A stretch of 64,000 nt of DNA from Olavius algarvensis Delta 4 endosymbiont (GTDB lineage: Bacteria; Desulfobacterota; Desulfobacteria; Desulfobacterales; CAJINA01), in assembly GCA_905176665.1 (NCBI GenBank), contig CAJINA010000122.1:124001-188000 (forward strand), written 5' to 3'. Shown in pieces: positions 1-7,780 of this stretch (the first letter of the stretch is position 1; each line of letters opens with the position of its first letter). Under the pieces are notes generated by a model. The model ran no database searches. It was not told the DNA's origin and saw nothing but the letters and a program-made list of their open reading frames with translations. A program made the translations under genes and the position numbers.

Positions 1-444
1 GTCGCCATCTGTGATTTTAGCGAGGAACTGGCCCGGCGGGCCTATGCTGCCGCCGATTTCATCCTAATGCCGTCTCGCTTCGAGCCCTGCGGCCTGCCCC
101 AGATGATCGGGCCGCTTTACGGGGCCCTGCCGGTTGCCCACAATACCGGTGGTATTCATGATACGGTGGTTCCCATGAATATCGCGGCAAAAAGTGGAAA
201 TGGCTTTCTTTTTGATATCTGGGACGGCCAGGGATTGTTCTGGGCTATCGAGCAGGCTCTGGAGTTCTACCGGCTGCCGGAAGATATCAAAACACCCCAG
301 ATCGCCCGGGTGATGCGCGATGCGGCCGAAACCTTCAACCACGCCGTCACCGCCCGGCACTACATGGACCTATATGAAAAAATGCTGCAGCGCCCTTTGA
401 TCCCGCGTGCGGAGTGCTTGTTTGAAGGAAGCAAGTTGTGCTGA
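1..444 (+). CDS. glgA: Glycogen synthase, C-terminal part (5' end outside window)
   Basis: The frame is open from base 1, so the N-terminal two thirds lie outside the window. The 147 residues seen are the end of a GT5-family GT-B glycosyltransferase, which adds glucose from ADP-glucose (or UDP-glucose) to the growing alpha-1,4-glucan in the cytoplasm. The diagnostic stretch is M-P-S-R-F-E-P-C-G-L (residues 23-32), followed by H-N-T-G-G-I-H-D-T-V, the nucleotide-sugar binding region of the C-terminal Rossmann domain. The last ~20 residues (after MLQRP) are less typical of the family and may be a divergent tail. A branching enzyme follows 409 bases downstream on the same strand, so this is a glycogen synthesis locus. 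Confidence 0.9.
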   Translation, partial: VAICDFSEELARRAYAAADFILMPSRFEPCGLPQMIGPLYGALPVAHNTGGIHDTVVPMNIAAKSGNGFLFDIWDGQGLFWAIEQALEFYRLPEDIKTPQIARVMRDAAETFNHAVTARHYMDLYEKMLQRPLIPRAECLFEGSKLC

Positions 445-526
445 GCCCGCCCTTTCCAAAAAGTACCGCTCAGCCCGAAGGGCAGCGCTATATGAAAGCG
501 TAAAAACACAAAGGCAAAACCATGCA

Positions 527-674
527 TCGCGCAAAGACGCAGAGGCGCAGAGAACATCAAAACCAGAATTTGGTCGCACTATCGTGCGAAAAAGCCATTT
601 CAAGGCCCTTTGGGTTAAAGCCGGCGTAGCCGGCAATAATTGTGCTGCCTCTGCGCCTCTGCGTCTCTGCGCGA
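527..674. repeat. Inverted-repeat element with 26-bp arms (MITE-like)
   Basis: Two arms at 527-552 and 649-674 are complementary over 26 bp with one mismatch (core GCAGAGGCGCAG and CTGCGCCTCTGC). The 96-base interior holds two further perfect hairpins, at 574-589 (TCGCAC, four-base loop, GTGCGA) and 620-634 (GCCGGC, GTA, GCCGGC). It fills most of the gap between the glycogen synthase and branching enzyme genes. I see no second copy in this window. It is unlike the other hairpin family in the window. It could be a small non-autonomous element or a transcript-stabilising hairpin. Beyond it, 675-853 shows no gene or clear signal. Confidence 0.7.
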
Positions 675-853
675 GAATAATGCTCTTACGGCACAGCCTA
701 ATATCGCTGACCCCCGTGAAACGGGACAGGCTTGGCCCTGAGGACCAGGTTTTAAAAGATTCAACAAACAGATACTCGAATTCACGCCGGATTGGCGGAA
801 TCACTCCGGGTTCTCTGCCAGATGCGGAGGGCTTGAATCGATACGATGCGCTT

Positions 854-2890
854 ATGACCACCTACTCCGATGATGTTGGGCAGAAAGCATCTCGCCTGGT
901 GACGGCTGACCCTTACCTGGGCCCCTACCAGGGCACTATCCAACGCAGGTTACAGGCAATCGACGACATGGCTGCCCGACTGCTGTCGGACAACGCTGCC
1001 TCACTGTCTGATTTCGCCACCGGTCACACCTACTACGGCCTACACCGCTCTGAGACAGGTTGGGTTTTTCGCGAATGGGCCCCGAATGCGGTGGCAGTTT
1101 ACCTAATCGGCGACATGTCGGCCTGGCAGGTCGCTGAGCCTTATAGGCTCCAGCGAATCAATCCCAACGGCGATTGGGAAATCCGTCTGCCCACTGACCA
1201 ATTGCAGCACGGCATGCACTACCGGTTGCACCTGCAGTGGCCTGACGGCCAGGGTGAGCGTATCCCGTCTTATGCCCGCCGGGTGGTGCAGGACCCGGAC
1301 AACGGCATTTTTTCCGCCCAGGTCTGGACGCCGCCCGAGAGATTTCATTGGAAACACCGCCTGGTGCGCACGGCCACCCCGCCGCTGCTCATTTACGAGG
1401 CCCACGTGGGAATGGCCCAGGATGCCGAAAAGGTTAGCACCTACCGTGAATTTACCCGTGAGGTCCTGCCGCGCATTGCAGAGGCCGGCTATGACACCCT
1501 GCAGTTGATGGCCCTGCCGGAGCACCCCTACTACGCTTCTTTCGGATACCAGGTATCCAGTTTTTTCGCAGCCACCTCCCGCTTCGGGACACCGGAAGAA
1601 CTGAAGGAATTGATCGACACGGCCCACGGTCTGGGATTGCGGGTCCTGATGGACCTGATCCATTCTCACGCCGTGGCCAATGTGGTCGAGGGGCTCAGCC
1701 ATTTTGACGGCACGCCCTACCAGTATTTCCATGACGGCGAAAGGGGGCGGCATCCGGCCTGGGATTCACGGTGCTTTGACTATGCCCGGCCCCAGGTGCT
1801 GCACTATCTGCTCTCAAACTGCCGCTTTTGGGTCGATGAGTATAGGGTGGACGGCTTTCGTTTCGACGGGGTGACCAGTATGCTGTACCGGCACCACGGC
1901 CTTGAAAAGGCTTTTACCTCCTACGACGATTACTACAGTAGTGAGGTGGATGAGGAGGCCCTGGTGTATCTGGCTCTGGCCAACCGCATGCTCCATGAAC
2001 TCGACGTCGGGCTGGTGACCATTGCCGAAGACGTCAGCGGCATGCCGGGCCTGGCCGCCCCGCAAGACGCCGGCGGTATCGGGTTCAACTACCGTTTTGC
2101 CATGGGTGTCCCGGATTACTGGATCCGGCTCACGAAAGAGATCCCGGATGAAGATTGGCCGCTTGAACACCTGTGGCATGAACTGACCAACCGCAGGGAT
2201 GAAGAGCAGACCATCAGCTATGCCGAAAGTCACGACCAGGCGCTGGTAGGTGACCAGACCCTGATCTTCCGGCTACTCGGGGATGCCATTTACGCACACA
2301 TGCAGATCGATGACTCCCACCAGGGGGTCGCTCGCGGGGTGGCCCTGCACAAAATGATCCGGCTGATCACCCTGGCCACGGCCGGCAGCGGCTATCTCAA
2401 TTTCATGGGGAATGAGTTCGGCCACCCGGAGTGGATTGATTTCCCTCGCGAGGGCAACGGGTGGTCCTACCGCTACGCCCGGCGGCAGTGGCACCTGGTC
2501 GACGACGCCGGGCTCAAGTATGGCAGCCTGGCCCGCTTCGATCGCGCCATGATGACTTTTGCGCGCCGTCATGGCCTCTTCGATACCAATACGCCAGAAT
2601 GCGTCCATGTTCATCAGGACGACAAAGTCCTGGCTTTCCGTCGTGGCGATCTGCTGTTCGTATTTAATTTTCACCCGGCCAGCTCATTTACGGACTACGC
2701 CCTGCCAGTGGCGGCGAAAGGACCCTACCGCTTGGTGCTCAATACCGACGACCACCTTTTCGGCGGACACAGCCGTCTGGTCCCGCACCAGCGCCACGCA
2801 AGCACGGCCGTGCCCGGAGGCCCGACAGACCGCCGCCAGGTTCAGCTTTATCTCCCCAACCGTTGCGCCCTGGTTCTGGCAGCCGCCTAG
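854..2890 (+). CDS. 1,4-alpha-glucan branching enzyme, GBE1-like GH13 type
   Basis: This 678-residue protein cuts alpha-1,4 glucan chains and rejoins them as alpha-1,6 branches in glycogen. An N-terminal CBM48-like beta domain (about residues 55-150, with F-R-E-W-A-P-N-A) is followed by the GH13 barrel. Visible motifs are D-L-I-H-S-H (~267), G-F-R-F-D-G-V-T-S-M with the nucleophile Asp (~337), I-A-E-D-V-S-G-M-P with the acid Glu (~390) and Y-A-E-S-H-D-Q-A-L-V-G-D with the third acid Asp (~459). The last two motifs are of the type found in eukaryotic GBE1 and its bacterial relatives rather than in enterobacterial GlgB. The frame is open further upstream, but translation there is repeat-derived. 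ATG at 854 gives the usual length (~690), though no strong Shine-Dalgarno precedes it. Confidence 0.93.
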   Translation: MTTYSDDVGQKASRLVTADPYLGPYQGTIQRRLQAIDDMAARLLSDNAASLSDFATGHTYYGLHRSETGWVFREWAPNAVAVYLIGDMSAWQVAEPYRLQRINPNGDWEIRLPTDQLQHGMHYRLHLQWPDGQGERIPSYARRVVQDPDNGIFSAQVWTPPERFHWKHRLVRTATPPLLIYEAHVGMAQDAEKVSTYREFTREVLPRIAEAGYDTLQLMALPEHPYYASFGYQVSSFFAATSRFGTPEELKELIDTAHGLGLRVLMDLIHSHAVANVVEGLSHFDGTPYQYFHDGERGRHPAWDSRCFDYARPQVLHYLLSNCRFWVDEYRVDGFRFDGVTSMLYRHHGLEKAFTSYDDYYSSEVDEEALVYLALANRMLHELDVGLVTIAEDVSGMPGLAAPQDAGGIGFNYRFAMGVPDYWIRLTKEIPDEDWPLEHLWHELTNRRDEEQTISYAESHDQALVGDQTLIFRLLGDAIYAHMQIDDSHQGVARGVALHKMIRLITLATAGSGYLNFMGNEFGHPEWIDFPREGNGWSYRYARRQWHLVDDAGLKYGSLARFDRAMMTFARRHGLFDTNTPECVHVHQDDKVLAFRRGDLLFVFNFHPASSFTDYALPVAAKGPYRLVLNTDDHLFGGHSRLVPHQRHASTAVPGGPTDRRQVQLYLPNRCALVLAAA

Positions 2891-2988
2891 CGGCCATACC
2901 CAATAAGCCTTTTGGCCCAGGCCGCATGGATGCCTGCCGCCGATGCCATTGATCCTTGTGAGCGCATTCTTTTTTATCAATCATCATA

Positions 2989-3016
2989 TTGACAACGATT
3001 CCAGCGTAATTAACCT
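2989..3016 (+). promoter_or_regulatory. Possible sigma-70 promoter for the small gene at 3110
   Basis: A perfect TTGACA stands at 2989-2994, followed after 16 bases by TAACCT, a weak -10. It is the only promoter-like pair in the 219-base gap between the branching enzyme and the small gene at 3110. The poor -10 keeps confidence low. Confidence 0.3.
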
Positions 3017-3109
3017 ATTTTACAGAGGGGGCGATTTGGAAATGACCAAGCTGATGCCCTGAAAAATCTTACCTGAAAATGACCGCAGCTATAGGAAGGA
3101 GCCGCAAAC

Positions 3110-3289
3110 ATGGGAAAAGATATCGGAATCACAGATGACCACCATTGTGCCGTGCAGGAAAGAACCCAGTTAAATGTTGAACTGGCCAAATGTGATGCCC
3201 AGTTTGAAAAAGGGGAAGTACGCGAGTCGTGCTATGAATCCGCTATTGCGCTAAGCAAAGAGCGCGTGAAGAGGTGTCAGGAAGACTGA
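3110..3289 (+). CDS. Small cysteine-containing protein, unknown function
   Basis: This 59-residue frame starts with ATG behind a good ribosome site (AGGAAGGA, ten bases upstream) and ends just before a factor-independent terminator, so it looks like a complete single-gene unit. The product is hydrophilic and mostly helical in character, has no signal peptide, and holds four cysteines (residues 13, 28, 42 and 56) spaced 14-15 residues apart. That regular spacing could fit a helical hairpin with paired cysteines, but I do not recognise a family. It has no operon partner. The gene call rests on ribosome site, terminator and coding appearance. Confidence 0.6.
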   Translation: MGKDIGITDDHHCAVQERTQLNVELAKCDAQFEKGEVRESCYESAIALSKERVKRCQED

Positions 3290-3313
3290 TTTATATAAAA
3301 AATCAAGTAGTTC

Positions 3314-3350
3314 AAAGGGCTTACAATCGTTCCGCAAGCCCTTTCTGTTT
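3314..3350 (+). terminator. Rho-independent terminator after the 3110 gene
   Basis: AAAGGGCTT (3314-3322) pairs perfectly with AAGCCCTTT (3336-3344) across a 13-base loop and is followed by CTGTTT. It begins 25 bases after the stop codon of the small gene. The rest of the gap to 3536 shows nothing further. Confidence 0.7.
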
Positions 3351-3536
3351 AGAGTAACCGTGAAGAATCGGCTTTTCACTGTAGCTATTCTGTGATATAG
3401 ATAATTTTCGTGGATCGAATCTCCAGTCGATCTCTGCGGACCTACCAACTGCATGCCACCCATGCAGCCAGACAAGATCAGCAATCGGGCGAATGAGAAC
3501 GAATTAGCGTCAAATGGGCGAAGTTAGGAATTTGAC

Positions 3537-3704
3537 ATGCTAAGAAAAATCCGATTGGTGGTCGCTGGCAGCTTCAAATCTGACTCCCGCGCCAAAAAAC
3601 GCATCAGGAAAAAGCAGCAGGAACTGGCTGCGCAACTGAAGTTGAACCGCGCCTTTCAAGAGGAAGTGTTGAAACGTAGAAACGAGCGGTTAGACCTGGC
3701 TTAA
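3537..3704 (+). CDS. Small basic protein, unknown function
   Basis: A 55-residue frame beginning M-L-R-K-I-R-L-V-V-A, with a moderate ribosome site (AGGAA, eight bases upstream). The product is strongly basic, with a K-K-R-I-R-K-K run near residue 20, and is predicted mostly helical. Such a composition would suit nucleic-acid binding, but no family is recognised. It ends 33 bases before the stop codon of the convergent rubrerythrin gene. No promoter was identified upstream. The call is tentative because short basic frames also arise by chance. Confidence 0.4.
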   Translation: MLRKIRLVVAGSFKSDSRAKKRIRKKQQELAAQLKLNRAFQEEVLKRRNERLDLA

Positions 3705-3737
3705 AAGGTCACGGCTTCAGGCCCGCCGCATGTCGAT

Positions 3738-4241
3738 CTACTCAAGATCAAACCGGGTAAACTTCTTGGGGACCGCGTTGCACACCGGGCAATTGCCAGG
3801 CGGCAGCTCTGTGGCCACGAACCCGCAGATCTGGCAGACATAGACATCCGTTGTCATCGCTTCGGATTCTGATTGGTAGTGGGCGATCAGGTCGGCCTGC
3901 GCCGCCAGGACCTGCTTGAACTGGCGCAGGTTTTCAGCTTTGCCTGCTTCACCCGCCTGGGCATACTGGGCTGCCAAATCCGTATAAAGCCGAGCGAGCT
4001 CATTCTCCTTGCTGTCCCGGTAGGCGGCCAGGAACGTGTCGCTGTCGCTGGTCTTCCCGCGAAGGTACATCGAAAACCGCCGGACGTGGGCGGACTCGGA
4101 AGATTCCAGGGCTGTGAGCAACCGCACCAAGGCCGGCTGCTCGGCCCGTGCGGCTTTGGCTGCATGCAGGCGGTTGCGGATTCCGGCCACGGTGGCGGAT
4201 GTAAAAAGATACGATAGGGTCTTGTTGATACTACTCGGCAT
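3738..4241 (-). CDS. Rubrerythrin-like protein with rubredoxin-type C-terminus
   Basis: This 167-residue protein has a four-helix ferritin-like domain (about 1-130) and a C-terminal rubredoxin-like iron site with C-Q-I-C (~135-138) and C-P-V-C (~151-154). Rubrerythrins reduce hydrogen peroxide in the cytoplasm of anaerobes. The second-helix ligand pair is present as E-S-A-H (near residue 50). The expected helix-A glutamate appears as A-G-I near residue 20, and the usual E-x-x-H of the last helix reads L-I-A-H, so the diiron site may be incomplete. The start is ATG with GAGGAA seven bases upstream. It is followed, in its own direction, by no same-strand partner. It may be an iron-site variant rather than a classical peroxidase. 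Confidence 0.82.
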   Translation of the reverse strand: MPSSINKTLSYLFTSATVAGIRNRLHAAKAARAEQPALVRLLTALESSESAHVRRFSMYLRGKTSDSDTFLAAYRDSKENELARLYTDLAAQYAQAGEAGKAENLRQFKQVLAAQADLIAHYQSESEAMTTDVYVCQICGFVATELPPGNCPVCNAVPKKFTRFDLE

Positions 4242-4312
4242 AGCGATTCCTCGACCTTAAAGTTAACTACGGCGCATTCTAATATCCGCTAATTCTGAAC
4301 AATGCCAGTGAT

Positions 4313-5269
4313 TTACCCAAAATGTGCTTTCCGAACCGCGTTGGGCGTATTTCCTGTCCACCGTTTAAAAGCGCGTGAAAAAGCACTCTGGTCGGAGAAA
4401 CCCAGCAGAAAAGCGATTTCGGCCAGCTCTATGTCCGTCTCGCGGATATAGTTGCGCGCCATCTCCTGCCGGGAGGCATCGAGCAGGTCTCGAAAAGAGG
4501 TGCCGGCCTCGGCCAGGCGACGCTGCAGGCTGCGCACACTCATCCCCAGGTCCCGGGCGACTTTCTCATTGGCCACCGGCCCGGATGGCAGGGCATCGAT
4601 GATGCCGGCCTTTACCCGGTGCACCAGGTCGCCTTTCCTGAGTTGGGCCAGGTAATCCACGTTCAGTTGATCATGCATCCGGGCAAACTGCGGGTTGGTG
4701 CCCGGCAACGCCTTTTCGACCGCATCCAGTGGAAACAGGATACAATCGGCAGGCGCGGAAAAGCGTACCGGGGCTTCGAAATAGCACTGATATTCTGCAG
4801 CACACACCGGGGCCGGGTGCTGAAAACTGACCGACATGGGTTGTAGTTCCTCACCGTAATTCAGGCGACACATATGGTATATCACGGCGATCAGGCAGTC
4901 CACCTGGGCCGGCACCTGCATACCCTCGGATTTCAAATCGAAACAGATCCTGAAACCGGCCAGGTCTTCTTCCAGACTGATGCTTTTACCTTCCGAAACA
5001 ATATCCAGGTAAAGCACAAACCGCTGCAGGGATTCACGCAACGAATGGCTGGCCAGCCAGGCATACCCGAGGCCATAGAGGTAGGATGGGTGCCAGAACT
5101 TGGGTCCTTGCAGGCCGAAACAATCATCTTCGATCAGTTCCGCGGCCCGCCGCCAGGCGCGGTTTACCGCAGCATACCGAATCCGGACTCCAGGTTGCTT
5201 CAAGAGGTCCGGATCGATACCGGCCCCCAGGAAGACATCCCCGGGGGTGTGCCCGTAGGATTCCAGCAA
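4313..5269 (-). CDS. AraC-family transcriptional regulator
   Basis: A 318-residue regulator with an N-terminal effector domain of the Arabinose_bd type (about 1-190) and a C-terminal AraC DNA-binding domain with two helix-turn-helix units. The second is typical: I-A-F-L-L-G-F-S-D-Q-S-A-F-S-R-A-F-K-R-W. Such proteins are usually activators that sense a small molecule. The start is uncertain. TTG at 5267-5269 has no ribosome site, and the frame continues upstream for 27 sense codons in a way that resembles the family N-terminus (P-Y-S-H-L...W-K-L-L-E-S-Y-G) without any ATG, GTG or TTG before a TAA. The true start may therefore be lost, non-standard or mis-sequenced. It is transcribed towards rubrerythrin, 71 bases away. 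Confidence 0.85.
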   Translation of the reverse strand: MLESYGHTPGDVFLGAGIDPDLLKQPGVRIRYAAVNRAWRRAAELIEDDCFGLQGPKFWHPSYLYGLGYAWLASHSLRESLQRFVLYLDIVSEGKSISLEEDLAGFRICFDLKSEGMQVPAQVDCLIAVIYHMCRLNYGEELQPMSVSFQHPAPVCAAEYQCYFEAPVRFSAPADCILFPLDAVEKALPGTNPQFARMHDQLNVDYLAQLRKGDLVHRVKAGIIDALPSGPVANEKVARDLGMSVRSLQRRLAEAGTSFRDLLDASRQEMARNYIRETDIELAEIAFLLGFSDQSAFSRAFKRWTGNTPNAVRKAHFG

Positions 5270-5548
5270 TTTCCACAGGATGTTGGTCGCCGTTGCAAGA
5301 TGACTGTAAGGCGTGGCCGCTGCTCTCTGTTTCCAAAAGGATTGCGACCTACTTTACCAAACCTGGCAGGGGAAGTCCAACCGGCCTTGGCGTAATCGGT
5401 CGAAATGTTGGCGGCCAAGGTCAAGCGCCGGTGGAGTAAATGCATTACGTTGGGACACAAATTGACCGGTAAAAGGTTGCAGGCTGAAGGTAGAAGGCCA
5501 ACCAAGAGCCCGGAGAACGTAGATAGAGGGATTAAACTGGGAGGAAAG

Positions 5549-5695
5549 ATGTACGGAAAGCAGACGACCTTGCGGATGAGGAAAGATCTTTATGCGAAAT
5601 TGGAAAACATCGCCAGGCAGCATATGCGCAGTGTGAGTGACATGATCCGGCTGATCCTGACCGAGAATCTTGAGAAATACAAACCCAAATCCTAG
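5549..5695 (+). CDS. Small ribbon-helix-helix (Arc/CopG-like) DNA-binding protein
   Basis: A 48-residue protein behind a strong ribosome site (GGGAGGAAAG directly before ATG). The pattern K-Q-T-T-L-R-M (beta strand), a helix from K-D-L-Y-A-K-L, then S-V-S-D-M-I-R-L-I-L as the second helix is that of the Arc/MetJ/CopG ribbon-helix-helix fold, which binds DNA as a dimer through paired beta strands. Proteins of this size are often antitoxins or plasmid and prophage repressors. A second small gene begins 34 bases downstream on the same strand and is probably cotranscribed. No toxin family is recognised beside it. The upstream 280 bases hold only a short AAGGTAGAAGGC-type repeat. Confidence 0.65.
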   Translation: MYGKQTTLRMRKDLYAKLENIARQHMRSVSDMIRLILTENLEKYKPKS

Positions 5696-5729
5696 CCTGG
5701 CCCACCCAATTCAAAAGAGGAGAAGGACT

Positions 5730-5948
5730 GTGTCTAAAATGCCAAAAAATAGATTGTCAGCCGATGAAGTCTTCAAATCCGAGCATTTTTGCGAAGACGG
5801 GAAGATGAAGGCCTTAAAAAAAGATTACCTATGTGACAATTACATCCAGGCCATCACAATTAAGGAGACCCTCAAAATTATTACCGGCCATGAGTATGCC
5901 ATTGAGCAAAATGGCATAAAGGGTTGGGGGGTGGTCACCCCAAATTAG
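5730..5948 (+). CDS. Small protein of unknown function, paired with RHH gene
   Basis: Translation from GTG at 5730, seven bases after GAGGAG, gives 72 residues; an internal ATG at 5739 has no better ribosome site. The product is mixed alpha/beta, with a stretch T-I-K-E-T-L-K-I-I-T-G-H-E-Y-A-I followed by a short G-W-G-V-V-T-P-N tail. It contains two cysteines and no membrane segment. I do not recognise a family. Spacing of 34 bases from the ribbon-helix-helix gene suggests a two-gene unit, so a regulator-target or antitoxin-toxin relation is possible but unproven. Confidence 0.5.
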   Translation: MSKMPKNRLSADEVFKSEHFCEDGKMKALKKDYLCDNYIQAITIKETLKIITGHEYAIEQNGIKGWGVVTPN

Positions 5949-6015
5949 TATTGGTTACAAGGCCGCGGAATAAGTTAGATAGAAGCCATCTCGCAAGATA
6001 GGGTCGCGATGGGGT

Positions 6016-7443
6016 CTAATTGTGAAAGACGAGGGATTTAACCGTCACCGGAAATACCTGGTCGGCCACCAGGGGCTTGCCGATATCGATCCAGTCGCCT
6101 TCCCGGAGTTCCAATTCGTCCAGGGTCAGTAAATTTGTCTTGAGGCCGGTTTCCCGGCGCATGACATTCCCAACGCTGCAAGCGATATCGCCTTCGAAGA
6201 TTAAAATGATCGGTATGTTGTTCGCAATCGAATTGGGAAGGGCCGCTTCGATCGACTTGGCAAACAATTCCAGCCGGGGATAGTGGTTCCGGACCGGATC
6301 TTTGAAGTAGAAGGCCACAACGCGGTCACCCTCTTTCAGGTCGAAGCGCTTAAACGCCCTATTGATTTCGATGACCACGTGGGGCTCGCTCAACTTGGAC
6401 TGCTCGACATCCACACGCAGCACCGGAATGTTCTTCATGGGGAACGTCAAGTCTTCATCCGAAAAACCGGAAGACCCGGAAATAGACACGGTGTGGGCAC
6501 CAGCCCCGATGACCGTCGCCCGAATCTTATTTTCAGGTTCTACGACCGGCAGTGAGCGGCGTTTCATCAATGCCTTGATCTTGTGGGCCAGCAAAGGCCC
6601 TATATCCTGGTGTCGGCCGTTGCCACCATACATCAACTCCGCGACCCCACCGGAGAAAGAGTAGGCATCGATCTCTCTTTTGAAATCCAGGTCTGCGGTC
6701 ACCATCAGCATCCGGGCCAACTCGGACTCCGCCGGTTGGGTAATGACTTCTACCAGCACCTCGGCAAGTTTGGTCGCGATGGTATCGATCGCCCGCTTGG
6801 AAATCCGGTCGCCGACTTCATAGGCCTGGCCAAGGTGCGCAAGGACCTTCCTGACCGGGTCCGCCAGTCGCCAGATCTTGCCCGCGTCCGTCACCGCCAG
6901 CAGCCGACCGCCGACCGAGACGCAACTTGTGGAAACGATCTGACCATTTACCGAGATGGCACTGTTGGCCGTTCCCCCGCCGATGTCGCAGGACAATATG
7001 GTTTGTCCCGTCTCCCGGGAGTGGCGCGTGGCGGCCGAGCCCAGGGCGGCGATCACACTTTCGAAATTCGGTCCGGCCGTGGCTGCGACAAATTTACCCG
7101 CATCTTTGGATAACACCTCGACAATCTGCTGGGCATTCTGCTTACGGGCGGTTTCCCCGGTTATAATGACCGCTCCCGTCTGAATATCCTCCGGGTCAAT
7201 TCCCGCGTGGTCATATTCAGATTTCAAAAAGTCCGTCAACCGGTCAATATCAATGGTGCGATCGTCCAGCAACGGGGTATCGATGATGCGCCCTTCATAG
7301 ATCACCGCGCGGTCCTTGATCAGGAACCGGCGAGAGGCGGAACGTTCGTCTCTTTGCAACCGCAGATTTGAAAATGCCAGGTGACTGGTCGAGCTGCCGA
7401 TATCCACGCCCACGCTCAATAATTCTATTTCGTTTATTTCCAT
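6016..7443 (-). CDS. eutA: EutA-like reactivating factor (solitary)
   Basis: This 475-residue protein matches EutA, the ATP-dependent chaperone that removes inactive cobalamin from ethanolamine ammonia-lyase. It has the actin/Hsp70-type ATPase fold: G-V-D-I-G-S-S-T-S near residue 13 (phosphate 1), and C-D-I-G-G-G-T-A-N near 170 (phosphate 2). Length agrees with the family (~470). ATG at 7443 is chosen because the longer frame to 7494 adds an atypical N-terminus and the ATPase start motif then sits where expected. None of the other ethanolamine genes (eutBC, shell proteins, regulator) is present here, so its client enzyme is unknown. It may serve an enzyme encoded elsewhere. Confidence 0.85.
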   Translation of the reverse strand: MEINEIELLSVGVDIGSSTSHLAFSNLRLQRDERSASRRFLIKDRAVIYEGRIIDTPLLDDRTIDIDRLTDFLKSEYDHAGIDPEDIQTGAVIITGETARKQNAQQIVEVLSKDAGKFVAATAGPNFESVIAALGSAATRHSRETGQTILSCDIGGGTANSAISVNGQIVSTSCVSVGGRLLAVTDAGKIWRLADPVRKVLAHLGQAYEVGDRISKRAIDTIATKLAEVLVEVITQPAESELARMLMVTADLDFKREIDAYSFSGGVAELMYGGNGRHQDIGPLLAHKIKALMKRRSLPVVEPENKIRATVIGAGAHTVSISGSSGFSDEDLTFPMKNIPVLRVDVEQSKLSEPHVVIEINRAFKRFDLKEGDRVVAFYFKDPVRNHYPRLELFAKSIEAALPNSIANNIPIILIFEGDIACSVGNVMRRETGLKTNLLTLDELELREGDWIDIGKPLVADQVFPVTVKSLVFHN

Positions 7444-7534
7444 GCCCTGTCTTTCTGAAAACGATCGATTCAACCGGAACCATTCAGATCGCAACCGGCG
7501 ATTGTAGTTACTTTATAGCTATATTTACATGCGG

Positions 7535-7563
7535 AACATAAGGAATCGACAATGGGGAGTCAA
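7535..7563 (-). promoter_or_regulatory. Sigma-70 promoter for the eutA-like gene
   Basis: On the minus strand TTGACT (7563-7558) is followed after exactly 17 bases by TATGTT (7540-7535). It lies 92 bases before the EutA start codon. The remaining bases between here and the hairpin element at 7633 show no other signal. Confidence 0.5.
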
Positions 7564-7632
7564 GCGCTAAGTATTCACTATTTTCGGGTTCACCCATCAG
7601 CCTCTCAGAAACACTAAATGACAGCTAAAAGG

Positions 7633-7780
7633 ATAGAAGCTGTTTCAGAGATGGATTTTTGCTCAAGATCAAGGCGGCCGGGAGGCTTAAACCGGAGGAA
7701 TACGTGGCGTATTTCGAGGATTTAAGCCGAGCGCCCAACGCCGAGATTGTGCAAAAAGACTTCTCTGAAACAGCTTCTAT
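7633..7780 (+). repeat. Dispersed hairpin element, copy A
   Basis: Perfect 18-bp arms at 7633-7650 and 7763-7780 (AGAAGCTGTTTCAGAG and its complement). The interior has the family core: AAGGCGGCC, an inner stem GGCTTAAA/TTTAAGCC, ACCGGAGGAATAC, GTATTTCGAGGA and GCGCCCAACGCCGAGATTG. The stop codon (TAG, 7777-7779) of the neighbouring minus-strand lipoprotein gene lies inside the right arm. Confidence 0.9.

Noticed and set aside
407-853. A 149-residue N-terminal extension of the branching enzyme frame
   Set aside because: Its sequence comes largely from the inverted-repeat element at 527-674 and lacks similarity to branching enzymes. ATG at 854 gives the normal length.
5471-5502. Short GGCTGAAGGT/AAGGTAGAAGGC motif also found near 10330-10362
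   Set aside because: Two short imperfect copies only, without secondary structure; probably a simple low-complexity remnant.
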